24,296 bases of DNA from Marinilabiliaceae bacterium. GTDB lineage: Bacteria > Bacteroidota > Bacteroidia > Bacteroidales > Marinilabiliaceae. The stretch lies in NCBI GenBank assembly GCA_027010905.1, contig JALVBA010000203.1:1-24296 (forward strand), written 5' to 3'. The notes beneath the pieces are model-generated. The model did not search any database and was not told where the DNA came from. It was given only the letters and a program-made list of their open reading frames with translations. Shown here in pieces: positions 16,201 to 24,273 of the stretch. The position numbers and the translations under genes were made by a program. Numbering within the stretch: the first letter of the stretch is position 1; every line of letters starts with the position of its first letter.

Positions 16201-19200
16201 GTAAGATTGAGACAAACGATTTTGAGGCTGCTAATATTGAGTATCTTGAGTTTTGGCTGATGGATCCTTTTGTGTACGAAACAGAATATCGTGAAGGTGA
16301 GCTGTTTTTCAACCTTGGTAATGTGTCGGAGGATATTTTGCGCGATTCGCGTAAGGCATTTGAACAGGGGCTGCCCGGCCCGGATGAGCCTTTTGACGTG
16401 GATAGCACAAACTGGGGGTATCTGGCTAAAAAACAGAGTATGGTAAATGCCTTTAGTAACGATCCGGCTACCAGACAAAAGCAGGATGTTGGTCTTGATG
16501 GTCTGTCGTCGGAAGAGGAGAAATTCTTCTATCGCAAAGAACCTCATCCATACCTGAATCTCATTGATCAGCTTCACAATACAGGAAGCCTGACCGATGA
16601 TGCATATAACGCTATTATGAATGACCCTGCAACCGATGACTACCATTACTACAGAGGTTTAAAGTATGACCAGGAAGAGGTTAATATTCTCGACCGTTAC
16701 AAGCTATTCAACGGGATGGAGGGTAACTCGGTATCATCGCAATTCTCACCCGAAAATTATGCTACCGCAGCAACCTCACTCCCCGATGTGGAAGATATAA
16801 ATATGGATAACACACTGAGTGAGAAGGAGAGTTACTTCCAGTACAAAGTAAAGCTGTTTAAGGGGATGGACGTGGAGAACAACAGGAGTATTGTTGATTC
16901 GCGTGTTGGTACAAACAGTAAAGGAGACCCTGTAACTTGGTATCAGTTTAAGATACCTATCACAAGTCCGGATACAACAGTAGGAATAATTCGTGATTTC
17001 AGGTCAATACGTTTCTTAAGAATGTTTCTGAACAACTTTTCCGATACTACTATTCTTCGCTTTGCCACTCTCGACCTGGTAAGAGGTGAATGGCGAAAAT
17101 ATAACTCAAAACTCTACAACGATGAAGATAAAGTTAATCCTAATCCCGATACTGAGTTTAATGTTTCTGCCGTAAATATTGAAGAGAATGGGCAGAAGGA
17201 GCCGGTAAATTATGTCTTGCCTCCGGGTGTTGACAGGCAGATAGACCCCGCAAATCCACAACTCCGTCAGCTGAACGAGCAAGCGGTGTTGATTAAAGTG
17301 AAAGATTTAGCCAGAGGCGATATGCGCGGAATTTTCAAAACGCTGGGTATGGACATGAGGCAGTATAAGAGGTTGAAGATGTTTGTTCATGCAGAAGCAC
17401 TGAATGAAGGTGGTGTCTTAGACGAGGAGGTTTCGGTATTTATGCGTATCGGCTCGGACTATAAGGATAACTACTACGAATATGAGATACCGGTAAAATT
17501 TACTCCTTCCGGAAAATATAGCAATAACAACACTAACGACAGGTATATTGTGTGGCCTGAGGATAATGCATTTGACATCCCTCTCGACCTTTTTCAGAAA
17601 GTGAAACTGAAACGAAACGATAAAAAACGTGAAGATGGTTCAACAATAACCTTTCGTGACATCTATACCTATAATGATCCGGAGAAACCGAACAATACAG
17701 TGAAGATAAAAGGTAACCCTAATCTTAGTAATGTACGTACAATCATGCTTGGTGTTAAAACAAAGGCTCCCGGAAGCAAGTCGTTTGAAGTGTGGTTTAA
17801 CGAACTGCGCCTGACTGATTTTAATGAGGATGGCGGATGGGCTGCCAATGCACGGATGTCGGTTAAGCTGGCCGACCTAGGTAGTTTCTCGATTGCAGGA
17901 AAAACCAGTACCGTGGGTTTTGGTAGTATCGAGAAGAGTGTGATGGAGAGAGCCCTTGACGCCTTCAGCCAGTATGATATTTCAACAAACCTTGAGGTGA
18001 GTAAGCTCTTCGGACCCGACCTGCCTCTCACAATACCATTCTATTTTGGTTATTCGAAGTCAATCTCAAGCCCTAAATACTACCCTCTCGACCCGGATAT
18101 ACCACTTGAAGTGGCCTTGGAAAGTACAGAGAATCAGCAAACCAGAGACTCAATTAAATACAATTCGCAAGATGTAATACAACGAAAAAGTATTAACCTT
18201 ACCAATGTTAAAGTAAAGCAGAAGGGTAACAAATCAAGTTTGATCTCGCCCTCAAATCTTTCGGCAACATACTCTTTTAACGAAACATTACTTCACGATC
18301 AGAATACCGAATACTCGGAGAATAAAAACCACCGGGGATTATTGGGGTATAACTACACCAGTCGTTCTAAACCTGTAGAGCCGTTTAAAAAATCTAAAGC
18401 TCTGAGCAGTAAAAGCCTGAAATTTATCAAGGACTTTAACTTTTACTTAATGCCAACACAGCTTTCGTACCGATGGGAGCTGTCGCGCAGGTACAGGGAG
18501 GTGAAACTGCGTAACAATACCAACACCTCAAACATTCCTATCACGGTTCAAAAGGACTTTGACTGGAATCGTTACTTCGACCTTAGATACAGCCTAACAA
18601 AATCGCTTAAGCTGAATTTCAGAACTGTTACCAATTCCCGTATCGATGAGCCCGAGGGAATAGTTAGTAAGGATAGAGACCCTGATGGATACTACGAGTG
18701 GAGGCGGGATGTGTGGAATAGCATATCACAGATGGGACGATCAACAAATTATGAGCATAATTTTGATGTTAGCTACACCTTGCCTATAAACAAGTTACCT
18801 CTTATCAACTGGACATCAGCAAATATTCAGTATCGCGGCATGTACAATTGGACTACAGCCTCTTTGGCAGAAACCCATCTGGGTAACGTGATTCGAAACT
18901 CAAACACCATACAGGGAAGTGGCCAGATCAATATGATGACTCTCTACAACAAGTCAGGATATCTTAAAGGTTTGAACAGGAAGTATCGTACCGGCAGGTC
19001 ACGTAAGTCGAAAGGCTCTAAAACAGTCCGTTTTAATAAGCAGGGTATAAACCTTGAGGAGGGAAAGCCGATTGAGATAAATCACAAATTGAAAACGGAA
19101 GAGGTTTCAGTAAGGTTCTTTGATAGTAAAGGAAGGCCGGTGAAAGGAGTATCTAAAACAATCAATGCAAATAAAATAGAGTTCATCCCTGAAGTTACAA

Positions 19201-20672
19201 GTGAAGGGGCACGAGTTTTAGTTACAGGTAAGGTGACTGAAAAGACGGGAGTCTTTAAAACGATGGTTGATTACACCATGTTACTGTTAACATCGCTGAA
19301 AAATGGAAATGTTTCATACAGCGAAAATAATGGAACTATAATGCCGGGATATATTATGAAAACGAACTTTTTGGGCTCCACACCGGGACTGGCGGCTCCG
19401 GGTGTCCCATTTATTTTAGGATGGCAGGATCGTAATTTTGCCTGGAATGCAATCGATAACAACTGGCTTACGCAAGACTCCAGCCTCTACAGACCTTACG
19501 CAATGACGCATACCGAGGATTTCTCGGCTAAAATTACATTTGAGCCAATAAAGGGTTTACGTATTGATTTTAATGCTGACAGACGCTACTCTAACAGTTT
19601 GAATGAGTATTACCTCTATAATAATAACGTCTCCAACTGGGATGTATTCAATACAATGAACCGTGGAAATTTCTCAATGACCTACAATATTATTGGTACG
19701 TCATTTTGGGATGTTGGCAAAACCGGCTCATTATCTTCTGATGCATTTAATAATTTCATGAAAAACCGTGTTATTATTGCCGAAAGACTTGGAAACCAAA
19801 GAACAGGAGTTAGTGACCCCTCAAATGGAGATTTACCCTACAATCCAAATCCCGGCCCCGATGGAAGTGATGGTTACAGTTTGAGCTCTCAGGATGTTAT
19901 GATTCCGGCTTTTCTGTCAGCATACTCTGATGCCGACCCCAACCACATCTTTCTTGATGTAGCTCCTTCAATATCGAGGATGAGGCCAAACTGGAGAGTA
20001 AGTTATGACGGGTTATCAAAAATAAAAGCATTTAAAAAGATTATCCGCTCTTTCGACATCTCTCATGCCTACCGCTCAGTTTATAATGTAGGCTCCTTTA
20101 TTACCAATAATAATTGGGCGGAGAATGGATTCCTCTCTGATGGATTCTCATTTGTTAGAAATGCTCAGAATGATTTTGTGCCGCTTTACGATGTTAATAT
20201 TATTACTGTAACGGAGCAGTTCAGTCCGTTGATAGCCTTTAATATTACATGGGTAAACAGCCTGTCAACTAAGTTGGAGATAAAAAAATCAAGAGCATTA
20301 AGTCTGAGCCTTACAAACAATCAGCTTATTGAGAGTTATAATGATGAATATGTTATAGGACTAGGTTACCGCTTTGATAAGATGAATATTTTATTAGGAA
20401 ACAAAAAAACAGCCAGTGACCTCAACCTACGGGTTGACTTCTCCATGCGCGATAATATTTCAATTATCAGGCGCATTTCAGAGCAGGTTAACCAGCTTAC
20501 TGCCGGCATGAGAATTACAGCGATAAAGGTGATGGCTGACTACGCATTAAGCAGTCGTTTTAATATGCAGCTGTTTTATGATACCAATATTGCAAAGCCC
20601 TACATTTCAACAACTTTCCCAATTACCAACTCTAATTACGGTGTGAGTTTCAGATTTACATTAACTCAGTAA
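13257..20672 (+). CDS. sprA: SprA (Sov), outer-membrane translocon of the type IX secretion system
   Basis: SprA is the giant beta-barrel channel through which T9SS cargo leaves the periplasm; in Flavobacterium it forms a 36-strand barrel and is also needed for gliding, and its Porphyromonas counterpart is Sov. The 2471-residue length matches the family (about 2,400-2,500). After an N-terminal signal (NKKRVKYILFAIVFSSMFFV) come SprA N-terminal type regions (SLISYWKQKSNESS, NPNWNVGGQGFQSIFGGNVV, LRKTTTFDFRQKIQMNITGQ), repeated amphipathic strands throughout, a conserved EGSAYIDDFEATRISYDIKN (about residues 835-855), and a terminal strand ending GVSFRFTLTQ. The start is TTG at 13257, because the first ATG inside would cut off most of the signal peptide. 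The frame is uninterrupted over 7.4 kb, so the system is probably functional. It stands apart from other T9SS genes here. Confidence 0.97.
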   Translation: MNKKRVKYILFAIVFSSMFFVAATPVVSNNLLSQNFHHLIQSPDSLETKLKYKIKDFSGNPLLESGETSGINLDDPDNLDYRYEYDNETGNVTIFRKIGNMDVRLPYTMSLEEFMDVDTRKSLISYWKQKSNESSMYQQGGGGTSIFNPNWNVGGQGFQSIFGGNVVDIRLQGVAEVIVGIQQTNIDNPTLQERLRKTTTFDFRQKIQMNITGQIGDKMKLGINYDTEATFDFDNQIKLEFEGKEDDILKKIEVGNVTLPLPGTLITGSQSLFGLKTEMQFGKLTVTGIFSQQKGETKVMNIEGGAQTQDFELGIDEYDRNRHFFLNNLFRSFYNQAMKSLPTPSSQINVNKIEVWVTNKVGNFDDARNIIGFLDLGENQSNIHNNNLWTGSSDAIPSNKANNLYESMNGTYAAIRNINQVTSVFSPLVSQNFIGGKDYEKIENARKLSPREYTLNSTLGYISLNTVLNADEVLAVAYEYTYRGNVYKVGEFSSDGIDAPSTLYLKLIKGTNLTPEIKEMWDLMMKNIYSIGAYNVNQEDFFLDIVYKNDSTGTDINYFPEGLTPKDGGVKGELFLRLMNLDNLNSRGDPQPDGVFDFVTQYTIKPTNGRIIFPVLEPFGSHLKEVLNGQQELINKYVYQALYDSTLTIAGENAERNKFKLKGKYKAASGSEIALNAMNVPQGSVIVTAGGLRLVENVDYTVDYTLGRVRIINSGLLASGTPIQVSLENQSLFNMQTKTLMGTHLEYQFNENFNIGGTLMHLRERPLTEKVNTGDEPIANTIWGLNAAFFTESYGITRFLDKLPLIQTKEASNINFEGEFAQLIPGHPNVIDKEGSAYIDDFEATRISYDIKNWTAWKLASTPQGQDDKFPEANGIDDLNYGINRAKLSWYVIDPLFLRNMTTTPAHMKQDDAQKNNHFVREIYEKELFPDRESPYGQPTNIPVLNVAFYPNERGPYNFDAENIDKDGFLNNPEKRWGGIMRKIETNDFEAANIEYLEFWLMDPFVYETEYREGELFFNLGNVSEDILRDSRKAFEQGLPGPDEPFDVDSTNWGYLAKKQSMVNAFSNDPATRQKQDVGLDGLSSEEEKFFYRKEPHPYLNLIDQLHNTGSLTDDAYNAIMNDPATDDYHYYRGLKYDQEEVNILDRYKLFNGMEGNSVSSQFSPENYATAATSLPDVEDINMDNTLSEKESYFQYKVKLFKGMDVENNRSIVDSRVGTNSKGDPVTWYQFKIPITSPDTTVGIIRDFRSIRFLRMFLNNFSDTTILRFATLDLVRGEWRKYNSKLYNDEDKVNPNPDTEFNVSAVNIEENGQKEPVNYVLPPGVDRQIDPANPQLRQLNEQAVLIKVKDLARGDMRGIFKTLGMDMRQYKRLKMFVHAEALNEGGVLDEEVSVFMRIGSDYKDNYYEYEIPVKFTPSGKYSNNNTNDRYIVWPEDNAFDIPLDLFQKVKLKRNDKKREDGSTITFRDIYTYNDPEKPNNTVKIKGNPNLSNVRTIMLGVKTKAPGSKSFEVWFNELRLTDFNEDGGWAANARMSVKLADLGSFSIAGKTSTVGFGSIEKSVMERALDAFSQYDISTNLEVSKLFGPDLPLTIPFYFGYSKSISSPKYYPLDPDIPLEVALESTENQQTRDSIKYNSQDVIQRKSINLTNVKVKQKGNKSSLISPSNLSATYSFNETLLHDQNTEYSENKNHRGLLGYNYTSRSKPVEPFKKSKALSSKSLKFIKDFNFYLMPTQLSYRWELSRRYREVKLRNNTNTSNIPITVQKDFDWNRYFDLRYSLTKSLKLNFRTVTNSRIDEPEGIVSKDRDPDGYYEWRRDVWNSISQMGRSTNYEHNFDVSYTLPINKLPLINWTSANIQYRGMYNWTTASLAETHLGNVIRNSNTIQGSGQINMMTLYNKSGYLKGLNRKYRTGRSRKSKGSKTVRFNKQGINLEEGKPIEINHKLKTEEVSVRFFDSKGRPVKGVSKTINANKIEFIPEVTSEGARVLVTGKVTEKTGVFKTMVDYTMLLLTSLKNGNVSYSENNGTIMPGYIMKTNFLGSTPGLAAPGVPFILGWQDRNFAWNAIDNNWLTQDSSLYRPYAMTHTEDFSAKITFEPIKGLRIDFNADRRYSNSLNEYYLYNNNVSNWDVFNTMNRGNFSMTYNIIGTSFWDVGKTGSLSSDAFNNFMKNRVIIAERLGNQRTGVSDPSNGDLPYNPNPGPDGSDGYSLSSQDVMIPAFLSAYSDADPNHIFLDVAPSISRMRPNWRVSYDGLSKIKAFKKIIRSFDISHAYRSVYNVGSFITNNNWAENGFLSDGFSFVRNAQNDFVPLYDVNIITVTEQFSPLIAFNITWVNSLSTKLEIKKSRALSLSLTNNQLIESYNDEYVIGLGYRFDKMNILLGNKKTASDLNLRVDFSMRDNISIIRRISEQVNQLTAGMRITAIKVMADYALSSRFNMQLFYDTNIAKPYISTTFPITNSNYGVSFRFTLTQ

Positions 20673-20773
20673 CAAAAGAAGAAACACATCTCTATAACAG
20701 CATTTGATATCAATACCTTTAAAGAATATTTATCCGATTAATGATTAAATAATGTTTTTTGCTTTAAAAACCG

Positions 20774-20781
20774 TAATTTCG
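20774..20781 (+). promoter_or_regulatory. Possible -7 element upstream of rbfA
   Basis: TAATTTCG differs from TAnnTTTG at one position and lies 22 bases before the rbfA ATG, in the 131-bp gap after sprA. No clear -33 TTTG is found at the expected distance, and no terminator hairpin for sprA was seen in the gap. Confidence 0.3.
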
Positions 20782-20803
20782 CAGCAAACAGAAAAATGGA
20801 GGT

Positions 20804-21145
20804 ATGGATTCCACAAGACAAAAGAAAATAGGTAAGCTGTTACAGCGGGATATCAGTGAGATGTTTCAGCGCGAGGCACGAGACGTTACAATGGGTGCAA
20901 TGGTTAGTGTTACAATAGTCAGAGTTTCGTCCGACTTGGGCGTTGCAAAGGTTTATCTTAGTATTTTCCCTTCAGAAAAAGCTGATGAGATTTACAAAAC
21001 CATTACCGACAGTTCAAGTCGTTTGAGATATCTTCTTGGAGTTAGGGTAGGTAAGCAAGTGCGAATAATTCCGGAACTTCATTTCTACCTTGACGATTCG
21101 CTGGACTATTTGGATAATATCGACCGTTTACTAAAAAACGATTAG
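20804..21145 (+). CDS. rbfA: Ribosome-binding factor A (RbfA)
   Basis: RbfA is a KH-fold protein that binds the 30S subunit near the 5' end of 16S rRNA and supports late maturation, especially in the cold. The 113-residue protein has the family opening (STRQKKIGKLLQRDISEMFQ), the central VTIVRVSSDLGVAKVYLSIF strand-helix motif, and LRYLLGVRVGKQVRIIPELH with FYLDDSLD near the end. The length is normal for the short Bacteroidota form. ATGGAGGT just upstream gives an overlapping ATG at 20796, but that frame closes after 11 codons, so the start is 20804. A methyltransferase gene follows after three bases, so they are surely co-transcribed. Confidence 0.95.
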   Translation: MDSTRQKKIGKLLQRDISEMFQREARDVTMGAMVSVTIVRVSSDLGVAKVYLSIFPSEKADEIYKTITDSSSRLRYLLGVRVGKQVRIIPELHFYLDDSLDYLDNIDRLLKND

Positions 21146-21148
21146 AGC

Positions 21149-21970
21149 ATGCAGTATGACCCGATAAAACGTTCGCTTGGAAAGGTGTTCAATAAAACTC
21201 CAAAACTACGTATCCTTTTTTATAAACTCCTTGACCTGCTGCTGCTGCGTGCGTGGCATATCCGCAAAGCTCTGAAAAGCTGGGCAAAGGGTGCTCCCTC
21301 AGATGCTAAGGTGTTGGATGCAGGTAGTGGGTTTGGTCAGTACGACTACTACCTCTCGAAACTGGGTAGAGGCTGGACAATAAAAGGAGTGGATGTGAAA
21401 CCGGAACAGATAGACGATTGTAACAGGTTTTTTACATCTATTGGGAAGCAGGAGCAGGTAACATTTGAAGAGGCCGATCTTACTAAGCTGGATGAGACAG
21501 ATAGCTACGACCTGATACTTTCGGTTGATGTGATGGAGCATATCGAAGAGGATGAGAAAGTTTTTGAGAACTTTTTCAAAGCGATGAAAACCGGAGGGAT
21601 GTTGTTAATCTCCACGCCATCTGATCAGGGTGGCTCTGACACTCACGACCATCACCACGAGGAGGGAACTACAGGATTTATTGATGAGCATGTACGCGAC
21701 GGGTATGGTGTTGACGACATCACCCAAAAGCTGACAAAGACAGGATTCAGCAAAATTGAAGCAGGATATACATACGGAAAGCCGGGCAGTTTGGCATGGA
21801 GACTGACAATGAAGTATCCGATACTGATGCTTAATGCCACAAAGCTCTTTTTCATCGTTCTGCCACTCTATTACCTTCTGGTATTTCCGTTTGCCTTAGT
21901 GCTAAACTACATGGATGTAAACTCGGAACATAAAACCGGTACAGGATTGAAAGTAACAGCATGGAAGTAG
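21149..21970 (+). CDS. Class I SAM-dependent methyltransferase with C-terminal membrane segment
   Basis: A 273-residue Rossmann-fold methyltransferase. Motif I is VLDAGSGFG (about residues 55-63), the acidic residue after strand 2 is in VDVKPEQ (81-87), and post-motif regions EEADLTKLD (107-115) and DLILSVDVMEHIEEDEKVF (121-139) match the Methyltransf_11/UbiE-type fold. A histidine-rich insert, THDHHHEE (165-172), follows the strand ISTPS and could bind metal or shape the acceptor site. A hydrophobic span (LFFIVLPLYYLLVFPFALVL, about 233-252) suggests membrane tethering and a lipid or isoprenoid acceptor; that is inference. The gene sits three bases after rbfA and 19 before the LolC/E permease. 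The substrate is unknown. Confidence 0.85.
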   Translation: MQYDPIKRSLGKVFNKTPKLRILFYKLLDLLLLRAWHIRKALKSWAKGAPSDAKVLDAGSGFGQYDYYLSKLGRGWTIKGVDVKPEQIDDCNRFFTSIGKQEQVTFEEADLTKLDETDSYDLILSVDVMEHIEEDEKVFENFFKAMKTGGMLLISTPSDQGGSDTHDHHHEEGTTGFIDEHVRDGYGVDDITQKLTKTGFSKIEAGYTYGKPGSLAWRLTMKYPILMLNATKLFFIVLPLYYLLVFPFALVLNYMDVNSEHKTGTGLKVTAWK

Positions 21971-21989
21971 AGCCTTCAATATACACAGC

Positions 21990-23222
21990 ATGAAACTCCC
22001 ATTTAACATAGCGCTACGATACCTCTTCGCCAAAAAGTCGCAAAACATCATTAATGTAATTTCGATGATTTCGGTTGTGGGTATTCTAACCGGCTCAGCC
22101 GCACTGTTGGTGGTGCTATCGGTGTTTAACGGGCTGCACGGTTTTATTGGGAATCTCTATAACTCATTTGATCCCGACATCAAGATAAGTGCTGTTGAGG
22201 GGAAAGTGTTCTCATTGGATTCGCTTGACATCTCCAAAATAAAAAGTGCCCCGGGGGTAGTCTCTTTTGCCGAAGTACTTGAGGATAACGCACTGCTGAA
22301 ATTTGGAAAACGTCAGATGCCCGGCACAATATTGGGAGTAGACGAAAACTACAACACTGTTTGTGGTATTGATACTATAATGCGTGACGGATTTTTCCGC
22401 ACAAAGTTTAAAAATGAAAATCAAGGAGTATTGGGGTATATTCTGGCCGATCAGTTGTCGGTAAGGCTCAATTTTGTTACTCCACTTTCTATCTATGCTC
22501 CGAGGCGAACAGGCAAAATAAATATGGCCAACCCGCAAAATGCCTTTCGTACTGAGTATGTTAGTCCTTCCGGAATCTTTATGGTTAAGCAGGCCGAGTA
22601 CGATGCACAATTTTTACTTATAAATATTGAACAGGCAAGACGTCTTTTTGAATACAATAGTGATGTTGTTTCATCGCTGATATTAAAACTTGATGACTAC
22701 AGCAGTGTTGGTGATGCCAAGAAAGAGCTTAAAAAAATATTGGGAGATGGGTTTAAAGTTGCTGATAGGCAGGAGCAGCACGCCGCATTTTATAAAATGA
22801 TGATGATGGAGAAGCTGATGGCTTTTCTGATTCTCTCATTCATACTTCTAATCGCAGCATTCAATATTATAGGTACCTTGTCGATGCTCATCTATGAGAA
22901 GAAAGAGAGCATATTCACCTTCAGAAGTATGGGTGCCACAAAACGAATGATAACAAGGATATTCCTTTTTGAAGGGTGGATGATTTCACTTGTGGGTGTT
23001 ATTGCCGGGCTTATTATTGGGATAACCCTTGTATTGGTTCAGCAAAATTACGGCTTGCTGAAATTTCAGGGTGGAGGCAGCTTTATTGTTGATGCCTATC
23101 CTGTAGCATTGGAGCTTAGCGATGTTTTGCTGGTCCTGGTTACCGTCTCTACAATAGGGTTAGTGGGTGCCTGGTATCCTGTTCGTGTTATTGTTGATAA
23201 GTACTACAACTCCAAAGAGTAG
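21990..23222 (+). CDS. LolC/LolE-family (FtsX-like) ABC transporter permease
   Basis: A 410-residue inner-membrane permease of the LolC/LolE/FtsX type, which extracts lipoproteins from the inner membrane for transfer to the outer membrane. Topology is typical: short cytoplasmic N-terminus (LPFNIALRYLFAKKSQNIIN), first membrane helix (about residues 24-46), a large periplasmic domain (about 50-265), then three helices (about 275-300, 320-345 and 370-395). The conserved cytoplasmic loop EKKESIFTFRSMGATKRMI between helices two and three is the coupling region to the ATPase. No LolD ATPase is in the window, as is common when it is encoded elsewhere. It ends the rbfA-methyltransferase-permease run. 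LolC and LolE cannot be told apart, so no symbol is given. Confidence 0.93.
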   Translation: MKLPFNIALRYLFAKKSQNIINVISMISVVGILTGSAALLVVLSVFNGLHGFIGNLYNSFDPDIKISAVEGKVFSLDSLDISKIKSAPGVVSFAEVLEDNALLKFGKRQMPGTILGVDENYNTVCGIDTIMRDGFFRTKFKNENQGVLGYILADQLSVRLNFVTPLSIYAPRRTGKINMANPQNAFRTEYVSPSGIFMVKQAEYDAQFLLINIEQARRLFEYNSDVVSSLILKLDDYSSVGDAKKELKKILGDGFKVADRQEQHAAFYKMMMMEKLMAFLILSFILLIAAFNIIGTLSMLIYEKKESIFTFRSMGATKRMITRIFLFEGWMISLVGVIAGLIIGITLVLVQQNYGLLKFQGGGSFIVDAYPVALELSDVLLVLVTVSTIGLVGAWYPVRVIVDKYYNSKE

Positions 23223-23281
23223 AGTCGAGATTTTAGATTGTGTACCTCGCAGATAATCTTTCAATTTCTAACATCCAACAC

Positions 23282-24073
23282 TCAACTTTCGCCCATTGCC
23301 AGTATCTCTTCAATTTTTTGCTTTAACATCTCCGTCAAAACGTTGCGTTGTTCAAGGGTATATTTTTTTGGAAGCTCAACTTCTATTCTACGTGGTTTGA
23401 AAACCACTTTCAAGTCTTTGACGGTTCTGTTTTTTTCTTCATTCGACAGAGCCAGAACCTCTTTACGAGTTAAACCTTCGTTGACAAAGCGTTGGTAGAG
23501 ATTCCACTGCTCATCCGAGTAGCCTTCTTCATTGGTTTTGGCCGACCGGCGTATAGCACGTAGCAGGCGCACATCGTTTGTTGTTTTGTTTTTCAACAAA
23601 TCATCAATAATACGTTTATCCATATTGAGAGTGTTCAATAAATCACCCACATAGGTCTGGTCTTTACCAATAGCTTGCGATAGCTCTTTTTGATCTTTAA
23701 AAACACCTGCATCCAATATTTTGCGAAATGCTAAAGCACGTTCAACATTGTACAAATCCTCGCGTTGCAGGTTACTCACAACACTCATAACCTGTGCATT
23801 GCGATCGTCGGCTTCTCTAACAATAGCTTCAATGGTGGTTCTTTTCAACAGGCGGCATGCCTCAAGTCTGCGATGACCATCAATTAGTTCATACCCATCA
23901 TCAACTCCTCTAACTATTATGGGTACCAGCAGTCCGTTTTGTTCTATATTTTGGGCTAAGCTGTTTAGGGTATTGTTACTTTCATCGGTTTGAGTAATAC
24001 CAAACTCTATCAATCTACCTTGATAGGGTGATTGTAATATTTTATCAATGTCAATTTTTAATACTTGTTGCAT
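23282..24073 (-). CDS. ParB/RepB/Spo0J-family DNA-binding protein
   Basis: A 263-residue ParB-like protein. Residues 1-100 form a ParB N-terminal (CTPase) domain: IDIDKILQSPYQGR, an ALR-like NGLLVPIIVRG, and the phosphate-binding box as IDGHRRLEACRLL (about 64-76), where canonical chromosomal ParB has GERRxRA. NLQREDLYNVERALAFRKIL (101-120) is the family box before a helix-turn-helix (about 128-150, LSQAIGKDQTYVGDLLNTLN). The C-terminus is shorter and charged, with no recognised leucine-zipper dimer domain. No ParA gene lies on the downstream side, and only 223 bases are seen upstream. The divergent box and missing ParA suggest a non-partition or mobile-element homologue, such as an orphan Noc-like or plasmid type, rather than the main chromosomal ParB. 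It converges with the permease gene with 59 bases between and no clear terminator. Confidence 0.88.
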   Translation of the reverse strand: MQQVLKIDIDKILQSPYQGRLIEFGITQTDESNNTLNSLAQNIEQNGLLVPIIVRGVDDGYELIDGHRRLEACRLLKRTTIEAIVREADDRNAQVMSVVSNLQREDLYNVERALAFRKILDAGVFKDQKELSQAIGKDQTYVGDLLNTLNMDKRIIDDLLKNKTTNDVRLLRAIRRSAKTNEEGYSDEQWNLYQRFVNEGLTRKEVLALSNEEKNRTVKDLKVVFKPRRIEVELPKKYTLEQRNVLTEMLKQKIEEILAMGES

Positions 24074-24086
24074 AATTCTTTTTTTA

Positions 24087-24094
24087 CAAATGTA
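24087..24094 (-). promoter_or_regulatory. Candidate -7 promoter element for the parB-like gene
   Basis: TACATTTG on the minus strand matches TAnnTTTG exactly. The start would be near 24083, leaving a leader of only about 10 bases before the ATG at 24073. No clear -33 TTG is found; the inverted repeat at 24117-24147 begins close to where it should lie. Confidence 0.4.
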
Positions 24095-24116
24095 ATAATT
24101 TTATCATTATAATTTA

Positions 24117-24147
24117 CTGAAAGCTTCACTGCGAGTGAAGCTTTCAG
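24117..24147. repeat. Perfect 14-bp inverted repeat upstream of the parB-like gene
   Basis: CTGAAAGCTTCACT (24117-24130) and AGTGAAGCTTTCAG (24134-24147) are exact reverse complements around GCG. There is no T run on either side, which argues against a plain terminator. It lies 22 bases beyond the -7 element, so a protein bound there could control the gene. The inner TTCAC...GTGAA recalls half-sites of parS (TTTCACGTGAAA), but with a longer centre. Operator or parS-like function is inference. Confidence 0.6.
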
Positions 24148-24164
24148 TTGTAGAGCGTTCATTT

Positions 24165-24273
24165 CCTTCCCCCCTCAAGGGGGGCTTAGGGGGGAAGGTT
24201 AATGTTTCGGTGCGCTGCACCTAACAAAGGGGGGATATCTGTTTTCTACAAATGTTTCGGTACCCTGCACCTG
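24165..24273. repeat. GC-rich intergenic repeat block with two 50-bp-spaced copies
   Basis: CCTTCCCCCC (24165-24174) pairs with GGGGGGAAGG (24189-24198), or its C run with the nearer G run (24179-24184). Then AATGTTTCGGT occurs at 24201 and again at 24251, each followed by a CTGCACCT at the same offset, so the copies are exactly 50 bases apart. In the first copy GGTGC (24209-24213) and GCACC (24217-24221) form a hairpin; in the second the arm has changed to GGTAC. The composition differs sharply from the AT-rich surroundings and looks like a dispersed intergenic repeat. Confidence 0.65.

Noticed and set aside
20796..20831. Eleven-codon ORF overlapping the rbfA start
   Set aside because: It arises from the GGAGGT-ATG context; the product is trivial and nothing suggests it is translated.
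23223..23281. AGATT/AATCT pairing as terminator between the permease and parB-like genes
   Set aside because: The stem is only five bases with a 15-base loop and lacks a T run directly after it.
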